This document shows positions 44,733-52,954 of a DNA stretch of 64,000 nucleotides, piece by piece (the stretch's first letter is position 1; each line of letters begins with the position of its first letter). This stretch comes from JBFGFX01 sp965232455. GTDB taxonomy: Bacteria; Pseudomonadota; Gammaproteobacteria; Steroidobacterales; Woeseiaceae. The position numbers and the translations under genes are program-made. The notes beneath the pieces are model-generated. The model was given only the letters and a program-made list of their open reading frames with translations. It was not told where the DNA came from and made no database searches. The stretch spans positions 1,922,001 to 1,986,000 of the forward strand of contig OZ246981.1 in NCBI GenBank assembly GCA_965232455.1, read 5' to 3'.

Positions 44733-45794
44733 CTACTTTTTGGCAACGGAGATCGGCGTCAGCGCCCGAACCGCGGCCGCCGTCGCCGAACGCTCCTCGT
44801 CGGGCATCGGGATGAGACCACGATCCGAAAGATACCCCTCTTCGCCCCAGGCCCGTTCGCTGGTGAATTCGCGCAGCAGCTCCCGCAAGCCCGGAATGAC
44901 GTCGACGTGGGCTTTCTTCACGTAAAAGTAAAGCGGCCTCGATATCACGTAAGACCCGTCGGCGATTGCTTCAAACGTCGGTTCCGAGCCGTCGACGGCG
45001 GCGCCTTTCACTTTCTCCGCGTTTTGGTCGAGAAAACTGAAACCGAAAATGCCGAACGCGGAAGGGTTGGCCTCGAGCTTTTGCACGATCAGGTTGTCGT
45101 TCTCGCCCGCCTCGACGTAGGCGCCGTCCTCCCGGACCGTATGGCAAATCGACTTGAATCGATTGTCGTCTTCCTCTTTTAACGCTTTCACCCAGGGAAT
45201 CGTCTCGCAACCCCCTTCCATCGCCAACTCGACAAACGCGTCACGCGTTCCGGAAGTCGGCGGCGGTCCGAGCACCTCGATCCTCTTCGCGGGGAGACTG
45301 GGGTCGATTTCGCTCCAGAGCGTGTAGGGATTTGCCGTCAGCTCACCGGGGTTTTCTCCCGGCACCTCTTTCGCCAGGGCAAGGAAGATGTTGCGGCGCG
45401 ACAGGTTGACCGTGTCACCGGCCTGCGCGTTCGCAACGACAATACCGTCATAACCGATTTTGACTTCGACAACCTCCGTAACGCCATTTGCCGAGCACGA
45501 ATCGATCTCCGACTGCTTGATAGCGCGCGAGGAGTTCGTGATGTCCGGGTAGTCGACGCCGACACCTTCGCAGAACAGTTTGAGCCCGCCGCCGGAGCCG
45601 GTTGCCTCGACTTTCGGCGTCTTGAATTCGCTGCCCCGGCCGAAGCGCTCCGCTACAACCGTGGAAAACGGGTAGACGGTCGATGAACCTACGACGTAGA
45701 TGTAGTCACGGCCGGATTGTGCCGCTGCAACGCCGGACCCTATCGTGACCGCGGCCGCGCTTGCCACGAGTGCTACCCATGTGTTTTTCTTCAC
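44733..45794 (-). CDS. pstS: Phosphate-binding periplasmic protein PstS
   Basis: Captures inorganic phosphate in the periplasm and delivers it to PstCA. The 353-residue protein has a signal peptide (KKNTWVALVASAAAVTIGSGVAAAQ), then YIYVVGSSTVYPFSTVVAERFG, VEATGSGGGLKLFCEGVG and DITNSSRAIKQSEID, the phosphate-binding strings, and GTRDAFVELAMEGGC. It starts at a GTG (45794) with GGAGGG upstream. First gene of the set and preceded by a candidate Pho box. Confidence 0.95.
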   Translation of the reverse strand: MKKNTWVALVASAAAVTIGSGVAAAQSGRDYIYVVGSSTVYPFSTVVAERFGRGSEFKTPKVEATGSGGGLKLFCEGVGVDYPDITNSSRAIKQSEIDSCSANGVTEVVEVKIGYDGIVVANAQAGDTVNLSRRNIFLALAKEVPGENPGELTANPYTLWSEIDPSLPAKRIEVLGPPPTSGTRDAFVELAMEGGCETIPWVKALKEEDDNRFKSICHTVREDGAYVEAGENDNLIVQKLEANPSAFGIFGFSFLDQNAEKVKGAAVDGSEPTFEAIADGSYVISRPLYFYVKKAHVDVIPGLRELLREFTSERAWGEEGYLSDRGLIPMPDEERSATAAAVRALTPISVAKK

Positions 45795-45869
45795 TACTGT
45801 TTACCCTCCAGATTCGCTGGTCGGCGCCCGGACATCGGGACGGCGCCCCGCGCGACTGGGCACAGCTTA

Positions 45870-45897
45870 ACGGCCGAATGTTACCGATTTGTTGCAA
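45870..45897 (-). promoter_or_regulatory. Candidate PhoB box and -10 of pstS
   Basis: On the minus strand, half-sites TTGCAAC (45891-45897) and CGGTAAC (45880-45886) are spaced 11 bp apart, each matching 5 of 7 positions of the PhoB half-site CTGTCAC/T. A -10-like hexamer with TAnnnT (TAAGCT) begins 10 bases downstream. The same geometry occurs before the porin and phoB. Individually weak, supported by context. Confidence 0.45.
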
Positions 45898-46018
45898 CAA
45901 TTTATGATCTTCAAGCTTCTGATTAATAAAGATTATTCCCGGATTCCCGGGCGTTTCTCGGGGCCCGCGGTCGATCGGCGGGAGCTCCCGACACGGCAGA
46001 AGCGGCGGCGGTGATCCA

Positions 46019-47152
46019 ATGTTGAACGAGCCCACCAATCGCCTGCTCTGCGAGCTGATTCGGCGCCCGTCGGTGACGCCCGACGATGCGGGGTGTCAAC
46101 AAATCATCGCCGATCGCCTATCCGCGATCGGTTTCGAGTGCGAGTCCATGCCTTTCGGTGACGTGACGAATCTGTGGGCGCGTCGAGGCTCGCGGACGCC
46201 GGTACTGTGTTTTGCCGGCCATACCGACGTCGTGCCGGCCGGCCCGCTGGAACGGTGGCAAACGGACCCGTTCGTACCCACGGTGAGAGACCAAAAGATT
46301 TATGGACGCGGTTCGGCCGACATGAAGGCCGGCCTGGCGGCGATGGTCGTTGCAGCCGAACGATTTGTTGCCGAGCACCCGAACCACGATGGAAGCATCG
46401 CGTTCCTGATCACCAGCGACGAGGAAGGGCCGGCGCGGGACGGCACGCTCAAGGTTGTCGAAACGCTCGGCGACCGCGGCGAAACGATCGATTGGTGCGT
46501 GCTCGGCGAGCCATCGAGCCTACGACAACTGGGCGACACCGTCCGCGTTGGCCGCCGCGGGTCGCTGACCGGCAAGCTCACGGTGACCGGAACTCAGGGA
46601 CACGTCGCCTATCCACACCTTGCGGACAGCCCGATCCGGCGTTTCTCGCCGGTGCTCGAAGAACTGCACGCGACCGTCTGGGACCACGGCAACGAATTTT
46701 TCCCTCCCACCAGTTTTCAGGTCGTCGAGATCGCAAGCGGCGCGGGGGCGCCAAACGTCATCCCCGGCGATCTGAGGGCTCGATTCAATTTCCGTTATTC
46801 AACGGAATGGAATCATGCAACGCTGAGGAGCAGAGTCGAGGAGATTTTTGACCGGTTCGACATCGACTTCGCGATCGACTGGCATTTGTCGGGCGAACCT
46901 TTTTTGACACAGCGCGGAAAGCTGACCGACGCCGTTTCACGCGCTATCCTGGACGAAACCGGGATTCGCACGGAACTGTCAACCGGCGGCGGCACGTCGG
47001 ACGGTCGGTTCATTGCACCCTCGGGAGCGGATGTCGTGGAATTGGGGGCCGTAAACGCGTCGATCCATCAGGTCGACGAACACGTCGAACTGTCCGCCGC
47101 GCCGCGCCTCGCCGCAATGTATCTGAAAATCGCCGAAACTTTGCTGGTCTAG
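46019..47152 (+). CDS. dapE: Succinyl-diaminopimelate desuccinylase
   Basis: Zn-dependent M20 peptidase-family enzyme of lysine/diaminopimelate synthesis. The 377-residue protein has FAGHTDVVPAGPLERW (metal His, Asp), YGRGSADMKAGLAAMV (bridging Asp), ITSDEEGPARDGT (catalytic Glu pair), WCVLGEPSSLRQLGDTV and the C-terminal STGGGTSDGRFI. Full length. It is divergent from pstS and convergent with dsbB; in many relatives it directly follows yffB. Confidence 0.97.
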   Translation: MLNEPTNRLLCELIRRPSVTPDDAGCQQIIADRLSAIGFECESMPFGDVTNLWARRGSRTPVLCFAGHTDVVPAGPLERWQTDPFVPTVRDQKIYGRGSADMKAGLAAMVVAAERFVAEHPNHDGSIAFLITSDEEGPARDGTLKVVETLGDRGETIDWCVLGEPSSLRQLGDTVRVGRRGSLTGKLTVTGTQGHVAYPHLADSPIRRFSPVLEELHATVWDHGNEFFPPTSFQVVEIASGAGAPNVIPGDLRARFNFRYSTEWNHATLRSRVEEIFDRFDIDFAIDWHLSGEPFLTQRGKLTDAVSRAILDETGIRTELSTGGGTSDGRFIAPSGADVVELGAVNASIHQVDEHVELSAAPRLAAMYLKIAETLLV

Positions 47153-47191
47153 CGGCGAGGAACGCACGAGCAGTGGCGACCAATCCGCCCC

Positions 47192-47686
47192 TCAGGCGGT
47201 GCGCCGCCAGTTCGCGCCAACGCCGTACACGGCCAGGACAACGAAGCAGATGAGCACCCAGGCCGGCATCGACAGACCCAGAAAATTCCAATCGACGGTC
47301 GCGCATTCGCCGGAACCGGTGAATATCATGCTGAGCGCCTCGCTCAGCGGAAAAGCGTCGATGATGTAGTCGAAACCCGGCCCGCAGCCCGGCACCTCGT
47401 CGGCCGGCAGGTTCTGCAGCCAGACGTGCCGGCCGGCGACGCCGATTCCGCTCGCCGCCGTTACGCCGAGCAAAACGGCGTAAACCCGGCGTCCCCAGGC
47501 GCGGGGGTCGTGGATGGCGGCAACCAGAAAAACGAGACCGGTGCCGATCGTGGCCATGCGTTGGAAAACGCACAGCGGGCACGGGTCCAGGTACAGGACG
47601 TGCTCCGCGTACAGCGCATAGGCCATCATCCCAGCGCATGCCAGGAAACCCAGGAGATTGAGTACGCGTGATCCGGGTAGCTGCAC
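47192..47686 (-). CDS. dsbB: Disulfide bond formation protein B
   Basis: Inner-membrane quinone reductase that reoxidises DsbA. The 164-residue protein has four membrane helices and both cysteine pairs: DPCPLCVFQR after helix 1 (~residues 34-43), and a periplasmic loop with VPGCGPGFDY and GSGECATVDW. GTG start (47686) five bases downstream of the phoU stop, hence perhaps cotranscribed with phoU. Typical length. Confidence 0.93.
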   Translation of the reverse strand: MQLPGSRVLNLLGFLACAGMMAYALYAEHVLYLDPCPLCVFQRMATIGTGLVFLVAAIHDPRAWGRRVYAVLLGVTAASGIGVAGRHVWLQNLPADEVPGCGPGFDYIIDAFPLSEALSMIFTGSGECATVDWNFLGLSMPAWVLICFVVLAVYGVGANWRRTA

Positions 47687-47690
47687 GTTT

Positions 47691-48395
47691 CTATTCGTCG
47701 ATCAAATCCGGGAGGTGAGTATGCCTGACATCCCGCCCTTCGACCATGTAGATCACGTATTCACAAATGTTCTTTGCATGGTCTCCGATACGCTCTAGAG
47801 ACCGCGCCGCCCAGGTGACGTTCATCACGCGTTTGATGCTCTTCGGGTCCTCCATCATGAACGTTATGCACTGTCGGATGATCGCCTCGTATTCTTCATC
47901 GACCTGCTCGTCTTCCCGGACGACGGCAAACGAGGCCTCCGCATCGAGCCTGGCGAAAGCATTCATGGCATGCCGAAGCATCTGCAAGACGTGGTTGCCG
48001 AGATTCCGCAGTTCCCGGTAGGAATCGGTCGGCCGGTCCATTGCCGCGAGTTTCGAGGCGAGAAAACCGATTTTTTCCGCCTCGTCGCCAACCCGCTCGA
48101 GATCGGTAATGGTTTTGATAATCGCAACAATCAACCTGAGGTCGCCCGCGGCGGGCGCCCGCGTCGCCAGAATCCGGCTGCACTCCTCGTCGATATCGAC
48201 TTCGAGATTGTTGACTTTGTAGTCGTCCCTGGCGACTTTCAGTCCCAGCTCGCTGTCGCCGGTGACCAGCGCGCCAATGGACTTGGAAAGCTGCGTCTCG
48301 ACCAAGCCGCCCATTGTGAGCACCTTGTTCCTCAGATCCTCGAGGTCTTTGTTGAAGCGCCTGGAAATGTGATCCGTTACGTCAGTCGGTTCCAT
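47691..48395 (-). CDS. phoU: Phosphate signaling regulator PhoU
   Basis: Couples the Pst transporter to the sensor PhoR and represses the Pho regulon when phosphate is ample. The 234-residue all-helical protein has two PhoU repeats: ISRRFNKDLEDLRNKVLTMG, DEECSRILATRAPAAGDLRL, TDLERVGDEAEKI (metal-binding E/D) and the second-repeat ARSLERIGDHAKNICEYVIY. It is separated from pstB by dapE and pst genes on the other side, an unusual order; the product presumably still acts on PstSCAB-PhoR. Confidence 0.95.
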   Translation of the reverse strand: MEPTDVTDHISRRFNKDLEDLRNKVLTMGGLVETQLSKSIGALVTGDSELGLKVARDDYKVNNLEVDIDEECSRILATRAPAAGDLRLIVAIIKTITDLERVGDEAEKIGFLASKLAAMDRPTDSYRELRNLGNHVLQMLRHAMNAFARLDAEASFAVVREDEQVDEEYEAIIRQCITFMMEDPKSIKRVMNVTWAARSLERIGDHAKNICEYVIYMVEGRDVRHTHLPDLIDE

Positions 48396-48518
48396 TGTCT
48401 AATGACTCTAGGGCCTGAATATACGCGAGCTGCGTCAATCGTGGCGGTATGCTACCGCCTCGGATTCCCGTTCACCATACATTCCTGCTGATCGTCGGAC
48501 TCCCCGAATTACTCGCGT

Positions 48519-49853
48519 TCAAAACGTGTACTGGGTCCTGAACTGAAAAATATCCAGACCGTCGGCCGCTTGCCGAAGCGGCGTCGACGAATCCGTATCC
48601 AGGATGCGTGACCACTCGAGCATGAATCGGACGTTCGAGTTGGGATACCAGTTCAGCGCGGACGTCAGCACACTCTCTTCACCGCCGATGAACAGACCGT
48701 CGTTGAGATTGATGTTTGCATACCGCAACGCCAGCTCCCAGGCCCCCCAGGTTCCGTTGTCCATATCGAATTCGGTGGCGGGCTTTAAGCGCTTGAATTC
48801 ACCGGCGTCGATCCGATACACACTCGCCCGCGATTCACCGGTGAGCGACCACGTCGAGTAGACGTTCCAGCCGTCGAAGTCCAGGTCGGCGAGCCCGTTC
48901 CGGTCGGATGCCAATGCCGTATATTCGCCGACGATCGAAAAGGCGTCCCGCACGTAGGCGGCCTCCAGACCCGTCAGCGTCGCGCGATCGACGGCGGTAA
49001 TCTGCCCGCTGTCCACGATCGCCAGATTCGAGAGATGCGTGGTCTCGTCTTTGATCCGAAACGATTCCGTTGACGGCTCGCGCAGCGAGGCCCGGATACC
49101 CAGATGCAACACCTGGTCGTCGGTGATGATCGGTGAGTACACGAAGCGGCCCGATGCACCCCAGCCCTCGTCGTTCTCGGTACCGGGGCTCACGGCTTCG
49201 CCGAACACGCCTGCCGCGGCAAACCAATGATTGCCCGAATGCTCGGCCCTGAATCCGATCGCACGATCGACGAACGGCAACAGCAGGAAGTTGTCGACCG
49301 ACCGCTCGATGAACGGAATATCGTTCGAGCTCATCTCGACAACCAGACTGTAAGGCTGCTTCTGGTGGCCAAATGAAAGTTTGGTGCCGTTCTTGGCCGT
49401 ATAACCCAGCCAGAAATCCTTCACGCTCGTGTCGTTGTCGGCGAAATCGACTTCGGCCGCCCAACGCCAGTTGCCGGCAAACTTGCCGGACGTCTCGATG
49501 CGGGCCCGCCGCAACTCGGTGCCGTCGTTGGCGTCCGACCCCGGCGGCAGGTCGCCGCTGTGCGCGGACGCCTCCGCGTGCAGTCGGGTACCGATTTTGA
49601 TGCTGAATTGATCGTCCGCGCTCTCGACTCGGAGACCGCGGCGATCGAGTTTCGTCACCACTTCTTGCACATCGGCGACGGCCAGTTTTTCCTTGGCCAA
49701 CAGCCCGTCGTATTGCTCCTGGCTGATCGCGCCGTTGGCCAGCAGGATATCCAGCAGTTCCTTGTCGGCGGCGTGCGCGTTGCCGGCCATACCGATACCG
49801 ATAACGGCCGACAACGCGTACGCCGCCCCGAAAAATGCGATTTTTCTTGTCAT
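48519..49853 (-). CDS. Phosphate-selective porin of the OprP/OprO family
   Basis: Outer-membrane channel for phosphate or polyphosphate. The 444-residue protein has a signal peptide (ends IGMAGNAHAAD), a short N-terminal helical segment (ELLDILLANGAISQEQYDGLL) with a coiled-coil stretch, then RGLRVESADDQFSIKIGTRLHA leading into the Porin_O_P barrel: DFADNDTSVKDFWLGYTAKN, LSFGHQKQPYSLVVEMSSND, and a C-terminal FQFRTQYTF ending in Phe. Placed between phoU and phoR and preceded by a strong Pho box, so expected to be induced on phosphate starvation. Confidence 0.92.
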   Translation of the reverse strand: MTRKIAFFGAAYALSAVIGIGMAGNAHAADKELLDILLANGAISQEQYDGLLAKEKLAVADVQEVVTKLDRRGLRVESADDQFSIKIGTRLHAEASAHSGDLPPGSDANDGTELRRARIETSGKFAGNWRWAAEVDFADNDTSVKDFWLGYTAKNGTKLSFGHQKQPYSLVVEMSSNDIPFIERSVDNFLLLPFVDRAIGFRAEHSGNHWFAAAGVFGEAVSPGTENDEGWGASGRFVYSPIITDDQVLHLGIRASLREPSTESFRIKDETTHLSNLAIVDSGQITAVDRATLTGLEAAYVRDAFSIVGEYTALASDRNGLADLDFDGWNVYSTWSLTGESRASVYRIDAGEFKRLKPATEFDMDNGTWGAWELALRYANINLNDGLFIGGEESVLTSALNWYPNSNVRFMLEWSRILDTDSSTPLRQAADGLDIFQFRTQYTF

Positions 49854-49924
49854 GTCACGTCCAGCGGCGGAAGAAACAGATCTTTACCGATCTGTTAGCT
49901 TTTTGTTAACGGCACGTTACAAAC

Positions 49925-49969
49925 GTAATATTTCTTTTGTGTGACAGAAATATTGCAATTTTATGACAA
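49925..49969 (-). promoter_or_regulatory. Pho box (three PhoB half-sites) and -10 of the porin gene
   Basis: Minus-strand half-sites TTGTCAT (49963-49969), TTGCAAT (49952-49958) and CTGTCAC (49941-49947) recur every 11 bp with AT-rich 4-bp spacers, as expected for tandem PhoB dimers (consensus CTGTCAT). A -10 hexamer TATTAC (49925-49930) starts 10 bases after the last half-site, the usual E. coli spacing in place of a -35 box. Confidence 0.8.
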
Positions 49970-50057
49970 TCCAGACAAGGCGTCTTCGGCCGCGAACACG
50001 CGGCACAAACGGTAGCTACATCGCGGGCTGCCGGATCCGGGCGGATCCCGGGGGACT

Positions 50058-50121
50058 AGAACCTATCTCAAACTAGATCGTAGCCGCCGGCGCGGCTACG
50101 ATCTAGTTTGAGATAGGTTCT
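50058..50121. repeat. Perfect 29-bp-stem hairpin at the end of phoR
   Basis: Arms 50058-50086 and 50093-50121 are exact inverted complements around a 6-base loop (CCGGCG). The right arm overlaps the phoR stop codon (TAG at 50120-50122 on the minus strand), so the hairpin forms immediately at the 3' end of the phoR coding region. No T run follows, arguing against a simple intrinsic terminator; a small transposed palindrome or an mRNA-end stabiliser is more likely. It is unrelated in sequence to the other repeats. Confidence 0.85.
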
Positions 50122-51442
50122 ACGAGGACTCTGCGCGCTGTCCCAGATCGATTAATTCGGCCCCAACGAGACGACTGCGGGGAAACCGGCAGACAAAGCG
50201 GCTGCCGACGCCACGCTCGCTGGATATCTCGAGGTCAGCATCATGCCGGCCAAGCGCGTGTTTGACGATGGCGAGGCCGAGGCCGACGCCGCCGTCGTCG
50301 CGACTTCGACCGCGGTCAACGCGAAAGAATCGTTCAGTCAACCTCGGGATGTCCTCCTCCTCAATGCCCTCACCGGTATCGGCCACGGTCAATACGCCCT
50401 CATCGGCGTTTGCCGACCATGACAACGTGACGACGCCGTCGGACCCGGTGTGCCGCACGGCATTGGACACGAGATTGGATATCACCGACTCGATTTCCGT
50501 GGTGCTGCCCGAGAGCGCGGCACGAGATTCACACTCGACGTCGATACGCGGAATCCGCATCTGATCGGCGTAGGATTTTTTTGCGGCGAACAACAACCCG
50601 CAAACGTCGATGCGCTCCTGCCGGGGCGCTTCGCCGGGCACTTCCAGACGCGAGAGCTCGAGCAGTTCCGCAACGATCTTGTTCATCCTCGCGGCCTGGC
50701 CTTGCATCTGGCAGACCGGTTGCCGCCAACTCTCCGGAACGTCGGGATCCACGACGAGCGTGTCGAGATAACCGCTGATCACCGTCAGCGGCGAGCGCAA
50801 TTCGTGGGACGCATTCGCGATGAATTCCCGTCGCATTTTCGCAAGCCTGATGCGTTCCGTAACGTCCCGGATCAACAACAGGTGTTGATCGGCGCCAAAT
50901 GGAACGAGGCGACAGTTCAACCAGTGACCTTCACGGATCGGCGACATCACCTCAACGCCCTTGTCGTGGCTGTCCGACCGCAGATAGGCCGCAAATTTCG
51001 GGTCGCGCAGAATATTGTCGACACGCTGTCCGCGGTCCTGGCGCGGCTTGAAACCCACGAGTTCCTGGGCCGCCGGGTTGCAGGTGATGATCTCCAGGTC
51101 GCTGTTCAATACGATACCGCCATCGGGAATCGCCTTTGTCGATTTTCTGACTTCTTTCAGCAGCCTGCGGTATTGCTTCTTGTATTTCTGGCTCCGCTGC
51201 CGAAAGTAGTCCATGCGGGCGAATATCTGCGACCAGATACCCTCGCCGTAGCGAAGCGACTCGTAATCGCGCAAACGGATGGCTTTCTCGAAGGCAAGAA
51301 GCTGGCGAACCTGCCAGACAACGGTCAACAGCGCCGAAATGAGGAGTCCCAGGAGCGGACGGTCGTACAGCCACCCGACAACGAGGCCTCCGCAGAGGAA
51401 CAGCACGAGCCCGACGACAAACTTGCGGCGAGCGTCCGACAT
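50120..51442 (-). CDS. phoR: Phosphate regulon sensor histidine kinase PhoR
   Basis: Membrane sensor kinase partnered with PhoB. The 440-residue protein has two N-terminal helices (MSDARRKFVVGLVLFLCGGL; LLGLLISALLTVVWQV), a linker, a PAS domain (~residues 100-205, GIVLNSDLEIITCNPAAQEL), the phosphoacceptor H box FIANASHELRSPLTVISGYL and an HATPase domain (N box SVISNLVSNAVRHT, LTVADTGEGI, RFFRVDRGRS, GVGLGLAIVKHAL). ATG at 51442 overlaps the phoB stop by one base (TGATG). The frame is open upstream only over phoB. Confidence 0.96.
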   Translation of the reverse strand: MSDARRKFVVGLVLFLCGGLVVGWLYDRPLLGLLISALLTVVWQVRQLLAFEKAIRLRDYESLRYGEGIWSQIFARMDYFRQRSQKYKKQYRRLLKEVRKSTKAIPDGGIVLNSDLEIITCNPAAQELVGFKPRQDRGQRVDNILRDPKFAAYLRSDSHDKGVEVMSPIREGHWLNCRLVPFGADQHLLLIRDVTERIRLAKMRREFIANASHELRSPLTVISGYLDTLVVDPDVPESWRQPVCQMQGQAARMNKIVAELLELSRLEVPGEAPRQERIDVCGLLFAAKKSYADQMRIPRIDVECESRAALSGSTTEIESVISNLVSNAVRHTGSDGVVTLSWSANADEGVLTVADTGEGIEEEDIPRLTERFFRVDRGRSRDDGGVGLGLAIVKHALGRHDADLEISSERGVGSRFVCRFPRSRLVGAELIDLGQRAESS

Positions 51443-52134
51443 CAATCGACCCGTGCAGAAAACCGATAGCCGGCGCCGCGAACCGTCTGGATGTATCGGT
51501 CGGCACCATGCTCCGTCAGCGCTTTTCTCAACCGCCTGACGTGCACGTCCACCGTGCGTTCTTCGACATATACGTTGGCGCCCCACACCCGGTCGAGAAG
51601 CTGGGTGCGGCTGTAAACCCGATCGGGGTGCGTCATCAGAAATTTCAACAGCCGGTACTCCGTCGGTCCCAACTGGACTTCGGCGCCCTCGGCGGTCACC
51701 CGGTGCCCTGCGGTGTCCATCGCCAACGATCCCGACGTGATCGTCCCTCCGCCGCCGGAGTTCGACCGCCGGAGCACGGCTCTTATTCGTGCCACCAGTT
51801 CACGCGGCGAAAACGGTTTGGTGACGTAATCGTCCGCGCCGCCATCCAGACCCGAAACCTTGTCGCGCTCTTCGGTTTTTGCAGTCAACATGATGACCGC
51901 AAGATCCTCGTTCTCATTGTCGCGCTTCAACATGCGCGTCAGTTCCAATCCGCTCATGTCCGGCAGCATCCAGTCGATGAGTGCCACATCCGGCCGTTCG
52001 TCGACCAGTATCTCACGCGCGCGGCGACAGTCTTCGGCCTCCAGCGTCTCGAATCCCGCACGTGCGAGATGAAACGCGATCATCTCCCGGATCGGCGCTT
52101 CATCTTCAACGATCAGTACCTTGCTCGCAGTCAT
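51442..52134 (-). CDS. phoB: Phosphate regulon response regulator PhoB
   Basis: OmpR-family response regulator activating the Pho regulon. The 230-residue protein has a receiver domain (VLIVEDEAPIREMIAFHLAR; phosphoacceptor Asp in ALIDWMLPDMSGLEL; MLTAKTEERDKVSGLDGGAD; YVTKPFSPRELVARI) and a winged-helix domain (EVQLGPTEYRLLKFLMTHPD; RTVDVHVRRLRKAL). Preceded by its own candidate Pho box and followed by phoR. Confidence 0.97.
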   Translation of the reverse strand: MTASKVLIVEDEAPIREMIAFHLARAGFETLEAEDCRRAREILVDERPDVALIDWMLPDMSGLELTRMLKRDNENEDLAVIMLTAKTEERDKVSGLDGGADDYVTKPFSPRELVARIRAVLRRSNSGGGGTITSGSLAMDTAGHRVTAEGAEVQLGPTEYRLLKFLMTHPDRVYSRTQLLDRVWGANVYVEERTVDVHVRRLRKALTEHGADRYIQTVRGAGYRFSARVD

Positions 52135-52192
52135 ATGGCGTTTCCATGCAGCCTATCGGTGAACTCCGACGGCCGGAGCCCCAATTTGCGGC

Positions 52193-52226
52193 ATTAGAGC
52201 AATCCTATATTACAGTTCTGTTACGT
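52193..52226 (-). promoter_or_regulatory. Candidate Pho box and -10 of phoB
   Basis: Minus-strand half-sites ACGTAAC (52220-52226) and CTGTAAT (52209-52215; 6 of 7 match to CTGTCAT) lie 11 bp apart with spacer AGAA. A good -10, TCTAAT (52193-52198), starts 10 bases after the second half-site. This implies autoactivation of phoBR, as known in E. coli. Confidence 0.65.
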
Positions 52227-52264
52227 CACCACAGCGGTCCGCGGGGCCGTCAGAGGAGCAACTG

Positions 52265-52954
52265 CTAGCGTTTTGCGCGAGGCGTCTCGGCAACTTTCAG
52301 GCGGACATAGGCCGGCACCAGTTCGTCCGGCGCGATCGCGGCGCCGCGATCGCATGCCGCAACGCCGGTACGCAGGACAAAACTAGCGCGGGGGTGCGGG
52401 CAATCGACCAGCCCGGTGATCCGGTCCCGATTATTCGCCAACAGATCGGGATATCGCTGCCATCCGGCCCCCGCAGCCGTTGCCTGAGTGTCCGCCGCCA
52501 ATGAGAGCGGCTCCGTTGCTCTGTGCAGGCGCGCGTCGCCGACTGCCACGGGATTTCCCTGGTCGTCACTGTCGAATTCGGCAAGGTATACGTCGCCCAT
52601 GCGCGCATCCTGAGCCACGATCACCCGGTCCGAATCGCCCTCGGCGATCACCTCGGCCGCGATTGCCGCCAGGGAAGAGACCGGCACGATCCGCAAACCC
52701 GCCGCAAACGCGATTCCCTGGGCAACGGAGGCGCCGATACGCATGCCGATGAATGATCCGGGCCCGTTGCCCAACGCGATCACGTCGAGATCGGACAAGA
52801 CGGTTTCGTTGGCGCGCAACAGCTCTTCGATCATCGGAATCAGAATACGGGTGTGTTCGCGCGGCTTGACGACGTGACGTTCGTCGATGCGGTCGTCCGT
52901 TTGCAGCGCAACGGAACAGGCATCCGACGACGTATCGAGTGCCAGAACGTTCAT
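52265..52954 (-). CDS. tsaB: tRNA threonylcarbamoyladenosine biosynthesis protein TsaB
   Basis: Part of the TsaBDE complex forming t6A37 in tRNAs. The 229-residue protein has the ASKHA-fold start NVLALDTSSDACSVALQ, PREHTRILIPMIEELL, VIALGNGPGSFIGMRIGASV and IAFAAGLRIVPVSSLAAIA, all typical of TsaB. Its ATG overlaps the helicase stop by 4 nt, indicating translational coupling. Essential in most bacteria. Confidence 0.93.
   Translation of the reverse strand: MNVLALDTSSDACSVALQTDDRIDERHVVKPREHTRILIPMIEELLRANETVLSDLDVIALGNGPGSFIGMRIGASVAQGIAFAAGLRIVPVSSLAAIAAEVIAEGDSDRVIVAQDARMGDVYLAEFDSDDQGNPVAVGDARLHRATEPLSLAADTQATAAGAGWQRYPDLLANNRDRITGLVDCPHPRASFVLRTGVAACDRGAAIAPDELVPAYVRLKVAETPRAKR

Noticed and set aside
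48408..48417. CTAGGGCCTG just before phoU, identical to the end of the foldback element at pstC
   Set aside because: Only ten bases match; the following bases differ from the terminal repeat and no partner end is nearby. Chance or a very degraded end.
48396..48518. Pho box or sigma-70 promoter before phoU
   Set aside because: TTGACG and TATATT are present but only nine bases apart, and no 11-bp-spaced PhoB half-sites were seen; a 7-bp GGCGGTA/TACCGCC hairpin without a T run is present.
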